A stretch of DNA of 64,000 nucleotides, from NCBI RefSeq assembly GCF_012641265.1, contig NZ_JABAHZ010000005.1:1-64000 (forward strand), read 5' to 3'. Each line of letters begins with the position of its first letter. Position 1 is the stretch's first letter. The notes beneath the pieces are model-generated. The model was not told where the DNA came from, did not search any database, and was given only the letters and a program-made list of their open reading frames with translations. Source of the stretch: Chitinophaga eiseniae (lineage in GTDB: Bacteria > Bacteroidota > Bacteroidia > Chitinophagales > Chitinophagaceae). Below are positions 23,553 to 31,447 of the stretch, piece after piece. The translations under genes and the position numbers were made by a program.

Positions 23553-25916
23553 CTATTCCGTGCGCAAACTTCTCACCGGGTTCATCAGGGCTGCACGGAC
23601 ACTCTGGAAGCTCACCGTTAGCAAGGCTACCAGCAGGGTGGCCATACCAGCCAGCACAAACACCCACCACTCCAGCGTTACCCGGTAAGCAAAATGCTGC
23701 AGCCAGCGATCCATGGCATACCAGGCCAGCGGGAATGCCAGCGTCATACCGGCTACTACCGGCCGCAAAAAACCAGTCGATAACAATACAAAAATACTGG
23801 TGTCAGATGCACCCATTACTTTGCGCACCCCGATTTCCCGGGTACGCTGCGCCGCAGTAAACATGGCCAACCCAAATAATCCAAGGCAGGATATAAATAC
23901 GGCCAGCACCGCAAAATAGTTGCACAGGCGGCTTACCACCTGTTCGCTTTTATACAGCTTCGTATATTCTTCATCGGAAAACTGGTAGGTAAACGGGAAA
24001 CCAGGATTAATCGATGTACAGATGCTTTCCAATGCTGCCAATACCGGTTTGGTCTTTCCCGGATCAATACGCACCAGGATGTTTCCCCATTTGGGATGCT
24101 CGTCCAAGCGCAATACCAGTGGATCTATGGCAGCATGCAGGGAATTGAAATGGAAGTCTTTCAACACACCGATAATATGTCCGGACACTCCATCCAGGGA
24201 AAAAGGTTGTCCCACCGGATGTGTATAACCCGTTCTTTTCACGGCGGTTTCATTCAATATATAACTGCCCGAATCATTGCCAAAGTCTCTCGAAAAATCG
24301 CGGCCGGCTACTAAGGTCAGTCGCATTGTTTTAACGTAATCATATCCCACTGCGGCATCTGCAAACGATATCGCTTCATTGGGGTCTTTGCCCGACCAAT
24401 TGAGACCGCTCTTATGATGCTCAATCACGGTAGGATTTTCTTTCATCTTCGATACCGCTACTACACCGGGTATAGCAGTCGCCGCGGCTTTAAACGGTTC
24501 ATATTTCGAAATGAGCCCTCCTTCTATCGGTATATACACCAGGTTAGTGCGGTCATATCCCAGGTTGCGGGTCTGCACATATTTCATCTGCTGGTAAATA
24601 ACTGTCATCCCTACCATTAACCCGATAGACAGGGTAAACTGGAATACTACCAGGCCTTTGCGAAACCAGGTGGCGCCTGTGCTGAACTGGAGGCTGCCCT
24701 TTAGTACCCGTACCGGTTGCAACGACGACAGGAACAATGCCGGGTAGCTGCCTGCCACAAAGCCGGTGAGGCTAACCAGGGCCAGCAACACGCCCCAGAA
24801 AGAAAGGCTTTCCAGGGGCAGGGACAATTGTTTACCACTCAGTTGATTAAAAGCGGGCAATAACAGTAACACCAGCACCAACGCAATGCTGGTGGCGATT
24901 AGCGTCAGTAACAGGGCTTCCCCGATAAATTGCATTACCAATACGCCCTTTCCGGCGCCTACTACTTTTCTTACCCCTACTTCCTTAGCCCGCTGCGCCG
25001 CTCTTGCGGTAGCCAGGTTCATGAAGTTGATGCAGGCTATCAGCAATACAAAGATGGCGAGTAACGTAAACAGCCGTACGTATTCAATGCGGCCGGCAGT
25101 TGGTACTCCATTTTCAAATACGCCATGAAGGTATTTTTCGCGGTAAGGCTGTATACCCAGCTCCATCACTGATTCCGGTTGTTTTGGCTGATAGTGGTAT
25201 ACAAAGTCTTTTATTTTGGCGGCCACCTTGCCTGGTTCGGCGTTATCACGGAGTTGTATATACGTAGCAGGGCTAAAGCTGCCCCAGCTTCTTGTCCATG
25301 CGTTAGCGCTGCTGAAATCATCCCAGTTACGGAGAAAATCGAATTGCTGGGAAGAACTGGCCGGCACCTGGAACACAGCACTCACCGTCAGCAAGGTAGT
25401 ATCCTCGCTGCGGATCGTTTGCCCAATGGCCTGGCTGGCGCCTCCAAAAAACACATCGGCCATATGCTGGGAAATGGCGATGCTGGCGGGTTTACTTAAT
25501 GACGTAGCGGCATCTCCCTGCAACAAGGGATAGCTAAACATACGGAAGAAATCCCCTCCGGCATAGGCGCCCGTCATCTTAAAGGCTTTCTCTTTCACCT
25601 GGAATGCTACCGGGGGATAATATTGTAACGCAGTAGTATATACGATTTCTGGTATTTCTTTCTTTAGTTCGCTGGCCAGCGGTCCCTGGGTAAGGTAGCC
25701 TCCATTTACCTTTCCTCCTGCCAGCTCCCGTACATATACCTGGTATAGTTGATTATCATGTGCATGAAAGGCGTCCATATTCCTTTCATCCTGGATCCAT
25801 AAAATCATCAGCATGCTGCAGGCCAGTCCCAGCGCTAATCCCAGGATATTGATAGTGGAAAAAGTTTTGTGGCGAACCAGGTTACGCCAGGCAATGCGGA
25901 AGTAATTACGTATCAT
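23553..25916 (-). CDS. Orphan MacB/FtsX-type ABC transporter permease 4
   Basis: A 787-residue fused permease: N-terminal helix INILGLALGLACSMLMILWI, a MacB-like domain, FtsX module one with EVGVRKVVGAG, FtsX module two with EIGVRKVMGAS, and the end NPVRSLRTE. I chose the ATG at 25916 (MIRNYFRIAWRNLVRHK), which matches the paralogues; the frame could extend to 25961, but that ATG lies next to a sigma-54-like box. It is the only one of the four on the minus strand. No ATPase lies nearby. Confidence 0.92.
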   Translation of the reverse strand: MIRNYFRIAWRNLVRHKTFSTINILGLALGLACSMLMILWIQDERNMDAFHAHDNQLYQVYVRELAGGKVNGGYLTQGPLASELKKEIPEIVYTTALQYYPPVAFQVKEKAFKMTGAYAGGDFFRMFSYPLLQGDAATSLSKPASIAISQHMADVFFGGASQAIGQTIRSEDTTLLTVSAVFQVPASSSQQFDFLRNWDDFSSANAWTRSWGSFSPATYIQLRDNAEPGKVAAKIKDFVYHYQPKQPESVMELGIQPYREKYLHGVFENGVPTAGRIEYVRLFTLLAIFVLLIACINFMNLATARAAQRAKEVGVRKVVGAGKGVLVMQFIGEALLLTLIATSIALVLVLLLLPAFNQLSGKQLSLPLESLSFWGVLLALVSLTGFVAGSYPALFLSSLQPVRVLKGSLQFSTGATWFRKGLVVFQFTLSIGLMVGMTVIYQQMKYVQTRNLGYDRTNLVYIPIEGGLISKYEPFKAAATAIPGVVAVSKMKENPTVIEHHKSGLNWSGKDPNEAISFADAAVGYDYVKTMRLTLVAGRDFSRDFGNDSGSYILNETAVKRTGYTHPVGQPFSLDGVSGHIIGVLKDFHFNSLHAAIDPLVLRLDEHPKWGNILVRIDPGKTKPVLAALESICTSINPGFPFTYQFSDEEYTKLYKSEQVVSRLCNYFAVLAVFISCLGLFGLAMFTAAQRTREIGVRKVMGASDTSIFVLLSTGFLRPVVAGMTLAFPLAWYAMDRWLQHFAYRVTLEWWVFVLAGMATLLVALLTVSFQSVRAALMNPVRSLRTE

Positions 25917-25945
25917 AATGAACCAGGTATGTAATTTCTCAGGAG

Positions 25946-25960
25946 AGAAAAAACATGCCA
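25946..25960 (-). promoter_or_regulatory. Sigma-54-like promoter of permease 4
   Basis: On the minus strand TGGCAT is followed by a T run and CT exactly 10 bp after GG. The -24 part is good and the -12 part poor. The box sits 30-44 bp before the preferred start. Confidence 0.3.
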
Positions 25961-25983
25961 TGGATAAATCTATCTCCTTATCA

Positions 25984-26009
25984 ATTAATTAAAAAGTCAT
26001 TTAATTAAT
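25984..26009. repeat. AT-rich dyad between upstream element and permease 4
   Basis: ATTAATTAAA and TTTAATTAAT form a perfect 10-bp inverted repeat around 6 bp. It lies between the shared upstream element and the sigma-54-like box. It could bind a bending protein or regulator, but AT-rich dyads also arise by chance. Confidence 0.4.
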
Positions 26010-26012
26010 ATA

Positions 26013-26031
26013 TGTTCATTTTTGATACAGT
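26013..26031 (-). promoter_or_regulatory. Shared upstream element of orphan permease 4
   Basis: On the minus strand ACTGTATCAAAAATGAACA, 17 of 19 identical to the element of permease 1, lies 96 bp before the start at 25916. Confidence 0.6.
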
Positions 26032-26047
26032 GGTTGACCGGATTTGC

Positions 26048-26848
26048 TCAAACCGTGGCCCGCACCTCCTTTAACTTCATGATCATCCGTTCCCCGGAGG
26101 ACCGCAACCAGTCATTATATTCGCTAAGTGCCTGTAATCTTTCGGCGTCGGTGATAAAACCGCTGGCCACTACCTGCGGACCCCGCAGCTCTGCTACTTT
26201 AGACCAGATTCCGGCCTTGTCCGCAAAATCCGCGCGTCCCTTTTCATATACTTCATCGGCATTTAACGTAGTAATATTGTGGCAACCCAATTGTTCAAAC
26301 AAAGCGGGTAAATGATCGGCTATTTCATTGTCCATTCCGGCGTCGGATCGCCAGTCGAGGAATGCTTTATAGAACCGCTGCATACTGGCAGGCGGCTGCG
26401 GTGTCCACTCCAGCAAGGTATGATTATAGTCGAGTATAGAGATCCATCCGCCGGGGTTCAGCAACGAGGCAAACTTTGCCAGCGCGGCCTTGGGGTTGCT
26501 TAACCACTGTAATACGCGGGCAGATACCACCAGGTCAAATTGCTGAGCGGGGGTATAGGTAAAGAGGTCTGCTTCCAACAGCGTTAGCTGTGGAATATGA
26601 GCATGATCATCTTTTCCTTTGGCGATTAAATGAGGACTGCTGTCTATCCCCACCACGGCGCCGGTAGGACCCACCATTTCGGCGATGCCGGCGGAAATGG
26701 CGCCGGTACCACAGCCCACATCCAGCACCCGCATACCTTCCCGGAGGAGAGGAATCAGGGTAGCATAACTGTTCTGCAAACTGCGGCTGTCCAGCACACT
26801 GCTGGTGCCTTTGGGCATGGTAGCCCTTTCACTGGCGGTATTACTCAT
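26048..26848 (-). CDS. Class I SAM-dependent methyltransferase
   Basis: A 266-residue methyltransferase. Motif I is VLDVGCGTGAIS (~residue 40), motif II is VVGIDSSPHLIAKG, motif IV is FDLVVSARVLQWL and the post-motif is LLNPGGWISILDY. A C-terminal lid of ~90 residues contains YKAFLDWRSDAGMDNE. The layout is of the UbiE/trans-aconitate type and the substrate is unknown. I chose the ATG at 26848 (MSNTASERATMPKG) because the preceding 26 residues from a longer frame look like an untranslated leader. It is monocistronic and lies head to head with the lipoprotein-like gene at 26971. Confidence 0.92.
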   Translation of the reverse strand: MSNTASERATMPKGTSSVLDSRSLQNSYATLIPLLREGMRVLDVGCGTGAISAGIAEMVGPTGAVVGIDSSPHLIAKGKDDHAHIPQLTLLEADLFTYTPAQQFDLVVSARVLQWLSNPKAALAKFASLLNPGGWISILDYNHTLLEWTPQPPASMQRFYKAFLDWRSDAGMDNEIADHLPALFEQLGCHNITTLNADEVYEKGRADFADKAGIWSKVAELRGPQVVASGFITDAERLQALSEYNDWLRSSGERMIMKLKEVRATV

Positions 26849-26970
26849 ATCAAAAAGTTGTATGCTTAAATATACAGCATAGGGAGGAAAATTTATAATA
26901 CGTATATCCGTTATAGTAGGAATCACCCAACCATTTTCCGTTTTTTTTGTAAATAGTACCGGAGAGAAAT

Positions 26971-27927
26971 ATGCTGAAAATGACTTTCATTAAAACCGTT
27001 CACTTTCACCTGCTGGCAATTGGCGGGTGCCTGCTATTGTGTAATGCCTGTCAAACAGGCCGTGTGATCAGCAGCAGCGCCGTTAATAAGAACTACTGCG
27101 CCCCTGCCAATACTACCATTATAACAGGAACGTCGGTTCTCCTGGAGAATACCGATTCGCTGATATCCGCCTATCCGGGTATACCAGTGCACGAGTTGCT
27201 CATGGCCAACGCTACCCATACGCTGGCTCCACTGCAACAGCTACAGCTATTGCGTACAGACACCAGTCTCGCTGGCCGGGTAAAAAAAATGGAATTGAAA
27301 CAAATCATACAACAGCGATGCCTGTTGGCTACCACGGAAATAGGCAGTGTGGCCGGGGAGCTGGATTGTGAAGGTGAAAAGACCGATCAGCTGGCGCGTT
27401 ACCTGGACAATATCAATAGTAAAAGAAATACGCACTTTACCGTTGCTTCGATTATTGTAGGGGCCATTACCACGGTGGCCAGCGTGGTGATTACGAAAGA
27501 TGCGCCCAAAAATGCGGCGGCCATCGGCGGCGGCCTTCTCTCCGCGGGACTTGGCGCAATGACCATCAACGCCAACCGTAAAAAGGTGAAGCTGCTGCAT
27601 CCCCGGAACCCTTTACGGGACACCTGGTACGATACTACTGCATCCTCCATTTATTCGCCGTTTATCCGGTATATGCTGCACGAGCAGCATTTCAGTAACA
27701 GCGGAAAGGTATCACTGGCGGCCAGTATCCGGGAGCGCTGGCTGCAGTTCGATCTCCGGGGAACTCCTTCTCCTAAAGAAACCCGGTTATACTTTGGCGA
27801 TGGTGGCGTGTATACTGCCGAGGCCCTGCATACGCGGGCGGCGATGCTCAATGAGCTGCAGTCTACCATCCGTTCTTTGCACCAGGATTTACAGCAACTG
27901 TTGCAATACCTGCAGGCGATGGAATGA
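26971..27927 (+). CDS. Putative lipoprotein, unknown function
   Basis: A 318-residue exported protein. The N terminus is hydrophobic (FHLLAIGGCLLLCNACQTG), with a lipobox-like Cys at about residue 27. A hydrophobic glycine-rich stretch around 155-190 (ASIIVGAITTVASVVIT, then AAAIGGGLLSAGLGAMTI) may be a membrane hairpin. The C-terminal 80 residues are helical (LHTRAAMLNELQSTIRSLHQDLQQLLQYL). No known family is recognised. The stop codon directly abuts the stop of the convergent MarR-like gene with no gap. Confidence 0.7.
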   Translation: MLKMTFIKTVHFHLLAIGGCLLLCNACQTGRVISSSAVNKNYCAPANTTIITGTSVLLENTDSLISAYPGIPVHELLMANATHTLAPLQQLQLLRTDTSLAGRVKKMELKQIIQQRCLLATTEIGSVAGELDCEGEKTDQLARYLDNINSKRNTHFTVASIIVGAITTVASVVITKDAPKNAAAIGGGLLSAGLGAMTINANRKKVKLLHPRNPLRDTWYDTTASSIYSPFIRYMLHEQHFSNSGKVSLAASIRERWLQFDLRGTPSPKETRLYFGDGGVYTAEALHTRAAMLNELQSTIRSLHQDLQQLLQYLQAME

Positions 27928-28566
27928 TCAGGGCGTGCCGGTGACTTCTCTATAAATTTCTTCGAAGTCTTTTCCCTTATGGGACAGCCATATGGCGGCG
28001 AATTTTGATTCTACTCCTTTGAGCAATTGGCTACAGAGTTTCATATCGTCTTCCTGCATATCATGAAACATCATGCTGGCCAGTAAAGTAATGCGCTTAC
28101 GGCAGGTCACGAGCACCTTTTCGCCTTTAGCCGTTACTTTCAGCCGTTTCGAGCGTTTGTCTTCCTTATCATCGTATTCTGCCAGGTAGCCTAGTTTCTT
28201 CAGGCGGTTAAGTTTGTCGGTGCCCGTAGATAGCTCCTGTAAAGCGGCATAGATTGCTTCTGTTTTCCGGGGCTCCTGCAGCTGGGCTACGGTATTGAGC
28301 AGGGAGTATTCATCGATGTTGCTGATGCCGGTGCCTTCCAGGGCCGCGGCAGTATAAATAGTATGCAGTTTAAATATCCTGCCGATGGTGCGCATCAATA
28401 CGCCTTCACTGCTCACTGGCATAAATCGCCCGGCGGGCACCGTGTTAGCCTTCCCTTCCCGGTGCGCCAGGTAATGCCGGCAAAATTCTTCCAGGCTACC
28501 TTCGGGGTGTTGCTCATCAAATGCTCCCCAGGCGGTGATCAGTGTAACTGCTTTATTCATTGTCAT
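27928..28566 (-). CDS. MarR-type winged-helix regulator (long variant)
   Basis: A 212-residue protein. An N-terminal helical part (EGSLEEFCRHYLAHREGK) precedes a MarR-like core: LMRTIGRIFKLHTIYTAAALEGTGISNIDEYSLLNTV, then STGTDKLNRLKKLGYLAEYDDKEDKRSKRLKVTAKG (landmarks), whose last part is the wing. It is about 60 residues longer than a typical MarR. The start may be the ATG at 28566 or at 28560. It is divergent from the membrane protein and DoxX genes, and a repeated 14-bp motif lies in the shared control region, so it probably represses both directions. Confidence 0.85.
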   Translation of the reverse strand: MTMNKAVTLITAWGAFDEQHPEGSLEEFCRHYLAHREGKANTVPAGRFMPVSSEGVLMRTIGRIFKLHTIYTAAALEGTGISNIDEYSLLNTVAQLQEPRKTEAIYAALQELSTGTDKLNRLKKLGYLAEYDDKEDKRSKRLKVTAKGEKVLVTCRKRITLLASMMFHDMQEDDMKLCSQLLKGVESKFAAIWLSHKGKDFEEIYREVTGTP

Positions 28567-28575
28567 TTATATTAC

Positions 28576-28589
28576 TTCCGAAGCAATAA
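28576..28589. promoter_or_regulatory. Operator repeat 1 (TTCCGAARCAATAA)
   Basis: TTCCGAAGCAATAA lies 9 bp upstream of the MarR-like start. It recurs with one difference at 28658-28671, in the same orientation 82 bp away, near the start of the divergent transcript. Confidence 0.5.
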
Positions 28590-28611
28590 TATAAAAAATA
28601 CTCCGGAATTC

Positions 28612-28642
28612 TTGTTTTTATTTCATTTCCGTTATACATTTG
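28612..28642 (+). promoter_or_regulatory. Promoter of the membrane protein-DoxX operon
   Basis: TTG at 28612-28614, a 20-bp spacer and TACATTTG at 28635-28642 (full -7 match). The predicted leader is about 35 nt and contains operator repeat 2. Confidence 0.7.
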
Positions 28643-28657
28643 AATAAATTACTTCTA

Positions 28658-28671
28658 TTCCGAAACAATAA
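28658..28671. promoter_or_regulatory. Operator repeat 2 (TTCCGAARCAATAA)
   Basis: TTCCGAAACAATAA lies 15 bp after the -7 box of the plus-strand promoter, where a bound repressor would block transcription. Confidence 0.5.
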
Positions 28672-28683
28672 AATTATACAGAT

Positions 28684-29148
28684 ATGTCAACACAAACACT
28701 TTATCAAAGCCTGTTGGTAGGGCATCTGATCGGGTTCCTGTTATTTGCGGGAAGCACTATTGCCAGTTTCTTCGGTTTCCGGCAGCTATGGAAACAGTAT
28801 GCAATTGATGCCGGCCGCGCGGCAACGGTGCTCCAGGCCATGTCGGGATTGCAGGTATTGTTACGTACAGGCGTTGGCGTTATTATTCCTTCGGGTATCG
28901 GTATTATGTATCTCACGCATGGCGTGTACGGGGAACAGGTATGGTTCCGGATAAAATTCGCGCTGGTGCTCCTCGTGATACTCAATGGCATTATCGTGGG
29001 CAGGCGGCTGAGAGTATCTCTGGATAAGGCTTTAAAAGACGATCCTATGGCAGTTTCCAAAATCAGGCAAAGGGCGCTCCGCTTTCATCTGGTACAGTTG
29101 GCAGGTATTTTCACCATTATCCTGCTGAGCGTTTTCAAATTCAATTAA
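28684..29148 (+). CDS. Four-helix membrane protein (DUF2269/DUF2214-like)
   Basis: A 154-residue integral membrane protein with four predicted helices (LLVGHLIGFLLFAGSTIASFF, VLLRTGVGVIIPSGIGIMYL, FALVLLVILNGIIVG, LVQLAGIFTIILLSVF). The first helix carries His14. Such four-helix proteins of the DUF2269/DUF2214 type are uncharacterised. It is followed after 10 bp by a DoxX-like gene and is controlled by the divergent MarR-like gene, which suggests a redox or small-molecule response. The family call is tentative. Confidence 0.75.
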   Translation: MSTQTLYQSLLVGHLIGFLLFAGSTIASFFGFRQLWKQYAIDAGRAATVLQAMSGLQVLLRTGVGVIIPSGIGIMYLTHGVYGEQVWFRIKFALVLLVILNGIIVGRRLRVSLDKALKDDPMAVSKIRQRALRFHLVQLAGIFTIILLSVFKFN

Positions 29149-29158
29149 GCTATCGGTC

Positions 29159-29530
29159 ATGAAAAAAGATAAAATCATTTACTGGATCGCCACCGGTATA
29201 CTCACCGGGGTGATGTTGTGGAGTGCGCTCAACTTCGCTTTTAATGAAAATATGAAAGGAGCGTTTGCTCACCTGGGGCTACCATCATGGTTCCGGGTAG
29301 AACTCACCATAGCTAAACTGCTGGGAGTCGTAGCGTTGCTCTTGCCGTTTGTACCTCCCCGCATCAAAGAGTTCGCTTACTTTGGCTTTGGTATTACCCT
29401 GATCTCCGCTTCCGTGGCGCACTTGTCCAGCGGAGATAGCGTGTGGCTGGAAGTGGGGCATTTAACATTCCTGGCCAGTCTTATCGTCTCCTATTTATAT
29501 TATCACAAAGGATTAGAAAAGGCGGGATGA
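29159..29530 (+). CDS. DoxX-like family membrane protein
   Basis: A 123-residue four-helix membrane protein of the DoxX-like family. It begins IIYWIATGILTGVMLWSALNFAF, followed by FAHLGLPSWFRVELTIAKLLGVVALLL, then EFAYFGFGITLISASVAHL and a terminal helix (first and second segments are family landmarks). DoxX relatives are linked to quinone or thiol oxidation at the membrane, but the role of this branch is unknown. It is co-transcribed with the preceding membrane protein gene. Confidence 0.9.
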   Translation: MKKDKIIYWIATGILTGVMLWSALNFAFNENMKGAFAHLGLPSWFRVELTIAKLLGVVALLLPFVPPRIKEFAYFGFGITLISASVAHLSSGDSVWLEVGHLTFLASLIVSYLYYHKGLEKAG

Positions 29531-29595
29531 CAATAATATCAGAAAAATCTCCCGCAAAAAAATAAACACTGCATTCTCCATCCGGAATAAAATCC

Positions 29596-29625
29596 TATAT
29601 TTGTAAGGTAAACTTATTAATTTAC
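29596..29625 (+). promoter_or_regulatory. -7 box and dyad before the MarR-MFS operon
   Basis: TATATTTG (29596-29603) fully matches the -7 consensus, but no TTTG lies at -33. A GTAAA-N8-TTTAC dyad (29608-29625) covers the likely transcription start, a plausible site for the MarR encoded just downstream. Confidence 0.5.
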
Positions 29626-29635
29626 TTTGCTAATT

Positions 29636-30073
29636 ATGCCATCCAGGAAACAAGACCAGCTCGCTGCTCAACTGCGGCCCGTATTAGCCCGGCTGGTAAG
29701 AAAACTGCGTAAGTTATCGCCTGCCAACGAAGACCTGTCGCAGAGCGAGCGCTCCGTGCTGGTATTATTGGACCAGCACGGAGAGCTGCTGTCGGCTGAA
29801 CTGGCGGTGATGGAAAAAATGACCCCGCAGTCTATGGGGCAACTGCTGCAACATCTTTTCTCACTGCACCTTATCACGCGAACCATCTCCCCGGACGACA
29901 AGCGGAAAATTATCATCGCCTTGTCCAAAGCCGGTAAGGAACGGATAGAGCGGGTCAGAAAAGAAAGGGATGAATGGCTGAGTTACGCCATCAGCAGCGC
30001 CTGTACGCCCGAAGAACAGGCTATTCTGCAGGCGGCCATTGCACCATTATCCAAACTGGTGGATTTTGAATAA
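29636..30073 (+). CDS. MarR family transcriptional regulator
   Basis: A 145-residue winged-helix regulator: QLRPVLARLVRKLRKL, LSQSERSVLVLLDQHGE, the recognition part LAVMEKMTPQSMGQLLQHL, and the wing ISPDDKRKIIIALSKAG. It lies 15 bp upstream of an MFS exporter gene on the same strand, the common arrangement for efflux operons repressed by their own MarR and induced by the exported drug. I chose the ATG at 29636 (MPSRKQDQ) over a TTG three codons upstream. Confidence 0.92.
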   Translation: MPSRKQDQLAAQLRPVLARLVRKLRKLSPANEDLSQSERSVLVLLDQHGELLSAELAVMEKMTPQSMGQLLQHLFSLHLITRTISPDDKRKIIIALSKAGKERIERVRKERDEWLSYAISSACTPEEQAILQAAIAPLSKLVDFE

Positions 30074-30088
30074 AGAGGGGAATGTAAG

Positions 30089-31318
30089 ATGAAAATAAGC
30101 ACTTTTAGCGCGTTTAAAAGCCGTAACTACCGACTTTACTTCAGCGGACAATCTGTTTCCCTGATCGGCACCTGGATGCAGAAAACTGCCGTGAGCTGGG
30201 TGATTTACGCCCAAACCCATTCCAAGTTTATGCTGGGCGTTACGCTCTTTGCTACCATGTTTCCCTCCTTTGTCTTTTCCTTCCTGGGCGGCGTGGCCTC
30301 CGACAGGTACAACCGCTATAAATTGCTCCTGCTCACACAGGTAGCCTCCATGGTGCAGGCGCTGGCACTAACAGTACTTATCTACTTCAAACATTATTCG
30401 GTATGGCATATCATTGGGTTAAGTGCCTTGCTTGGACTGATCAATGCCTTTGACGTACCCGCCCGCCAATCACTTGTATATGAAATGGTGGAAGATAAAG
30501 CCGACCTGCCTAATGCACTGGCGCTGAACTCCTCCATGGTAAATCTTTCGCGGCTGATTGGTCCGGGTATAGCCGGACTGGCACTGGAAAAATTCGGGGA
30601 AGATATTTGCTTTGCCCTGAACGCGCTTAGCTTCATTGCGGTGATAGGCTCCCTGCTACAAATGAAATTGCCTACCTATGTACCTAAGCCCCGCACTACA
30701 AATATGGCCGGTGAACTGAAAGAGGGTTTTGCCTATATCAAAGCTACACCCGCTATTTCCGTGGTGCTGCTCACCCTCTCTTCTATCAGTTTGCTGGTAC
30801 TGCCTTATACTACGCTGATGCCCGTATATGCCAAGGATATTTTCAAAGGCAACGCTTCTACCTTTGGGGTAATAGACAGTGCTATTGGGCTGGGCGCCTT
30901 ATGCGGCGCTATTTTCCTTGCTTCGCTGAAACCCGGTAAAAACCTGCGGAAGATCCTCGCCATTAACACTATGATCTTCGGCGCAGGGCTGGTACTATTT
31001 TCTCATACTCCCTGGTATCCCCTGGCACTTTTATTTGTGACCCTGGCCGGCTTTGGCATGATGTCGCAAATCACCATCAGCAATACCCTGATTCAAACCG
31101 CCGTAGATCCGGCCATGCGCGGAAGAGTGATCAGCTTCTACGCCATGGCATTCTTTGGCATGCAACCATTGGGCGGACTCCTCGTAGGCGCCGTTTCCCA
31201 ATGGATAGGCACCCCGGATACGGTATTATTACAGGGAATCATTACTATCTTCATTGGTGGCCTGTTATACCGGCAGCTGCATGTAAACCGCCCGGTATCA
31301 TTTCCCCTGCAATCTTAA
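30089..31318 (+). CDS. MFS transporter (enterobactin exporter-like, MFS_3)
   Basis: A 409-residue, 12-helix major facilitator of the MFS_3 type. It begins FKSRNYRLYFSGQSVSLIGTW, has the loop 2-3 motif GGVASDRYNRYKLL, then the family blocks NAFDVPARQSLVYEMV and NLSRLIGPGIAGL, and TLIQTAVDPAMRGRVISFYAMAF near residue 335 (landmark). This branch exports siderophores, drugs or fatty-acid-like compounds by proton antiport; the substrate is not identifiable here. It forms an operon with the MarR gene 15 bp upstream. Confidence 0.93.
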   Translation: MKISTFSAFKSRNYRLYFSGQSVSLIGTWMQKTAVSWVIYAQTHSKFMLGVTLFATMFPSFVFSFLGGVASDRYNRYKLLLLTQVASMVQALALTVLIYFKHYSVWHIIGLSALLGLINAFDVPARQSLVYEMVEDKADLPNALALNSSMVNLSRLIGPGIAGLALEKFGEDICFALNALSFIAVIGSLLQMKLPTYVPKPRTTNMAGELKEGFAYIKATPAISVVLLTLSSISLLVLPYTTLMPVYAKDIFKGNASTFGVIDSAIGLGALCGAIFLASLKPGKNLRKILAINTMIFGAGLVLFSHTPWYPLALLFVTLAGFGMMSQITISNTLIQTAVDPAMRGRVISFYAMAFFGMQPLGGLLVGAVSQWIGTPDTVLLQGIITIFIGGLLYRQLHVNRPVSFPLQS

Positions 31319-31370
31319 AGCTCACACTACCGCCGGTTAACAGCACCACGTTAACGAATTGTTACGCGTT

Positions 31371-31402
31371 GAGGGATTTCTATTTGCCAAACGAATACAT
31401 AG
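31371..31402 (+). promoter_or_regulatory. Predicted ECF sigma promoter of the lipoprotein gene
   Basis: GAGGG-A-TTT, 9 bp, AAACGAATACATAG. The same 32-bp layout, with GAGGG-G-TTT, occurs at 32648-32679 upstream of fecR. Twenty-two of the 23 bases outside the 9-bp spacer are identical, and the spacing is the same. This is the likely target of the ECF sigma factor encoded at 32061. The lipoprotein start lies 45 bp downstream. Confidence 0.65.
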
Positions 31403-31447
31403 TAAAGACGTTACACACTGTACTTTGTATCATTAATTCCAACAACT

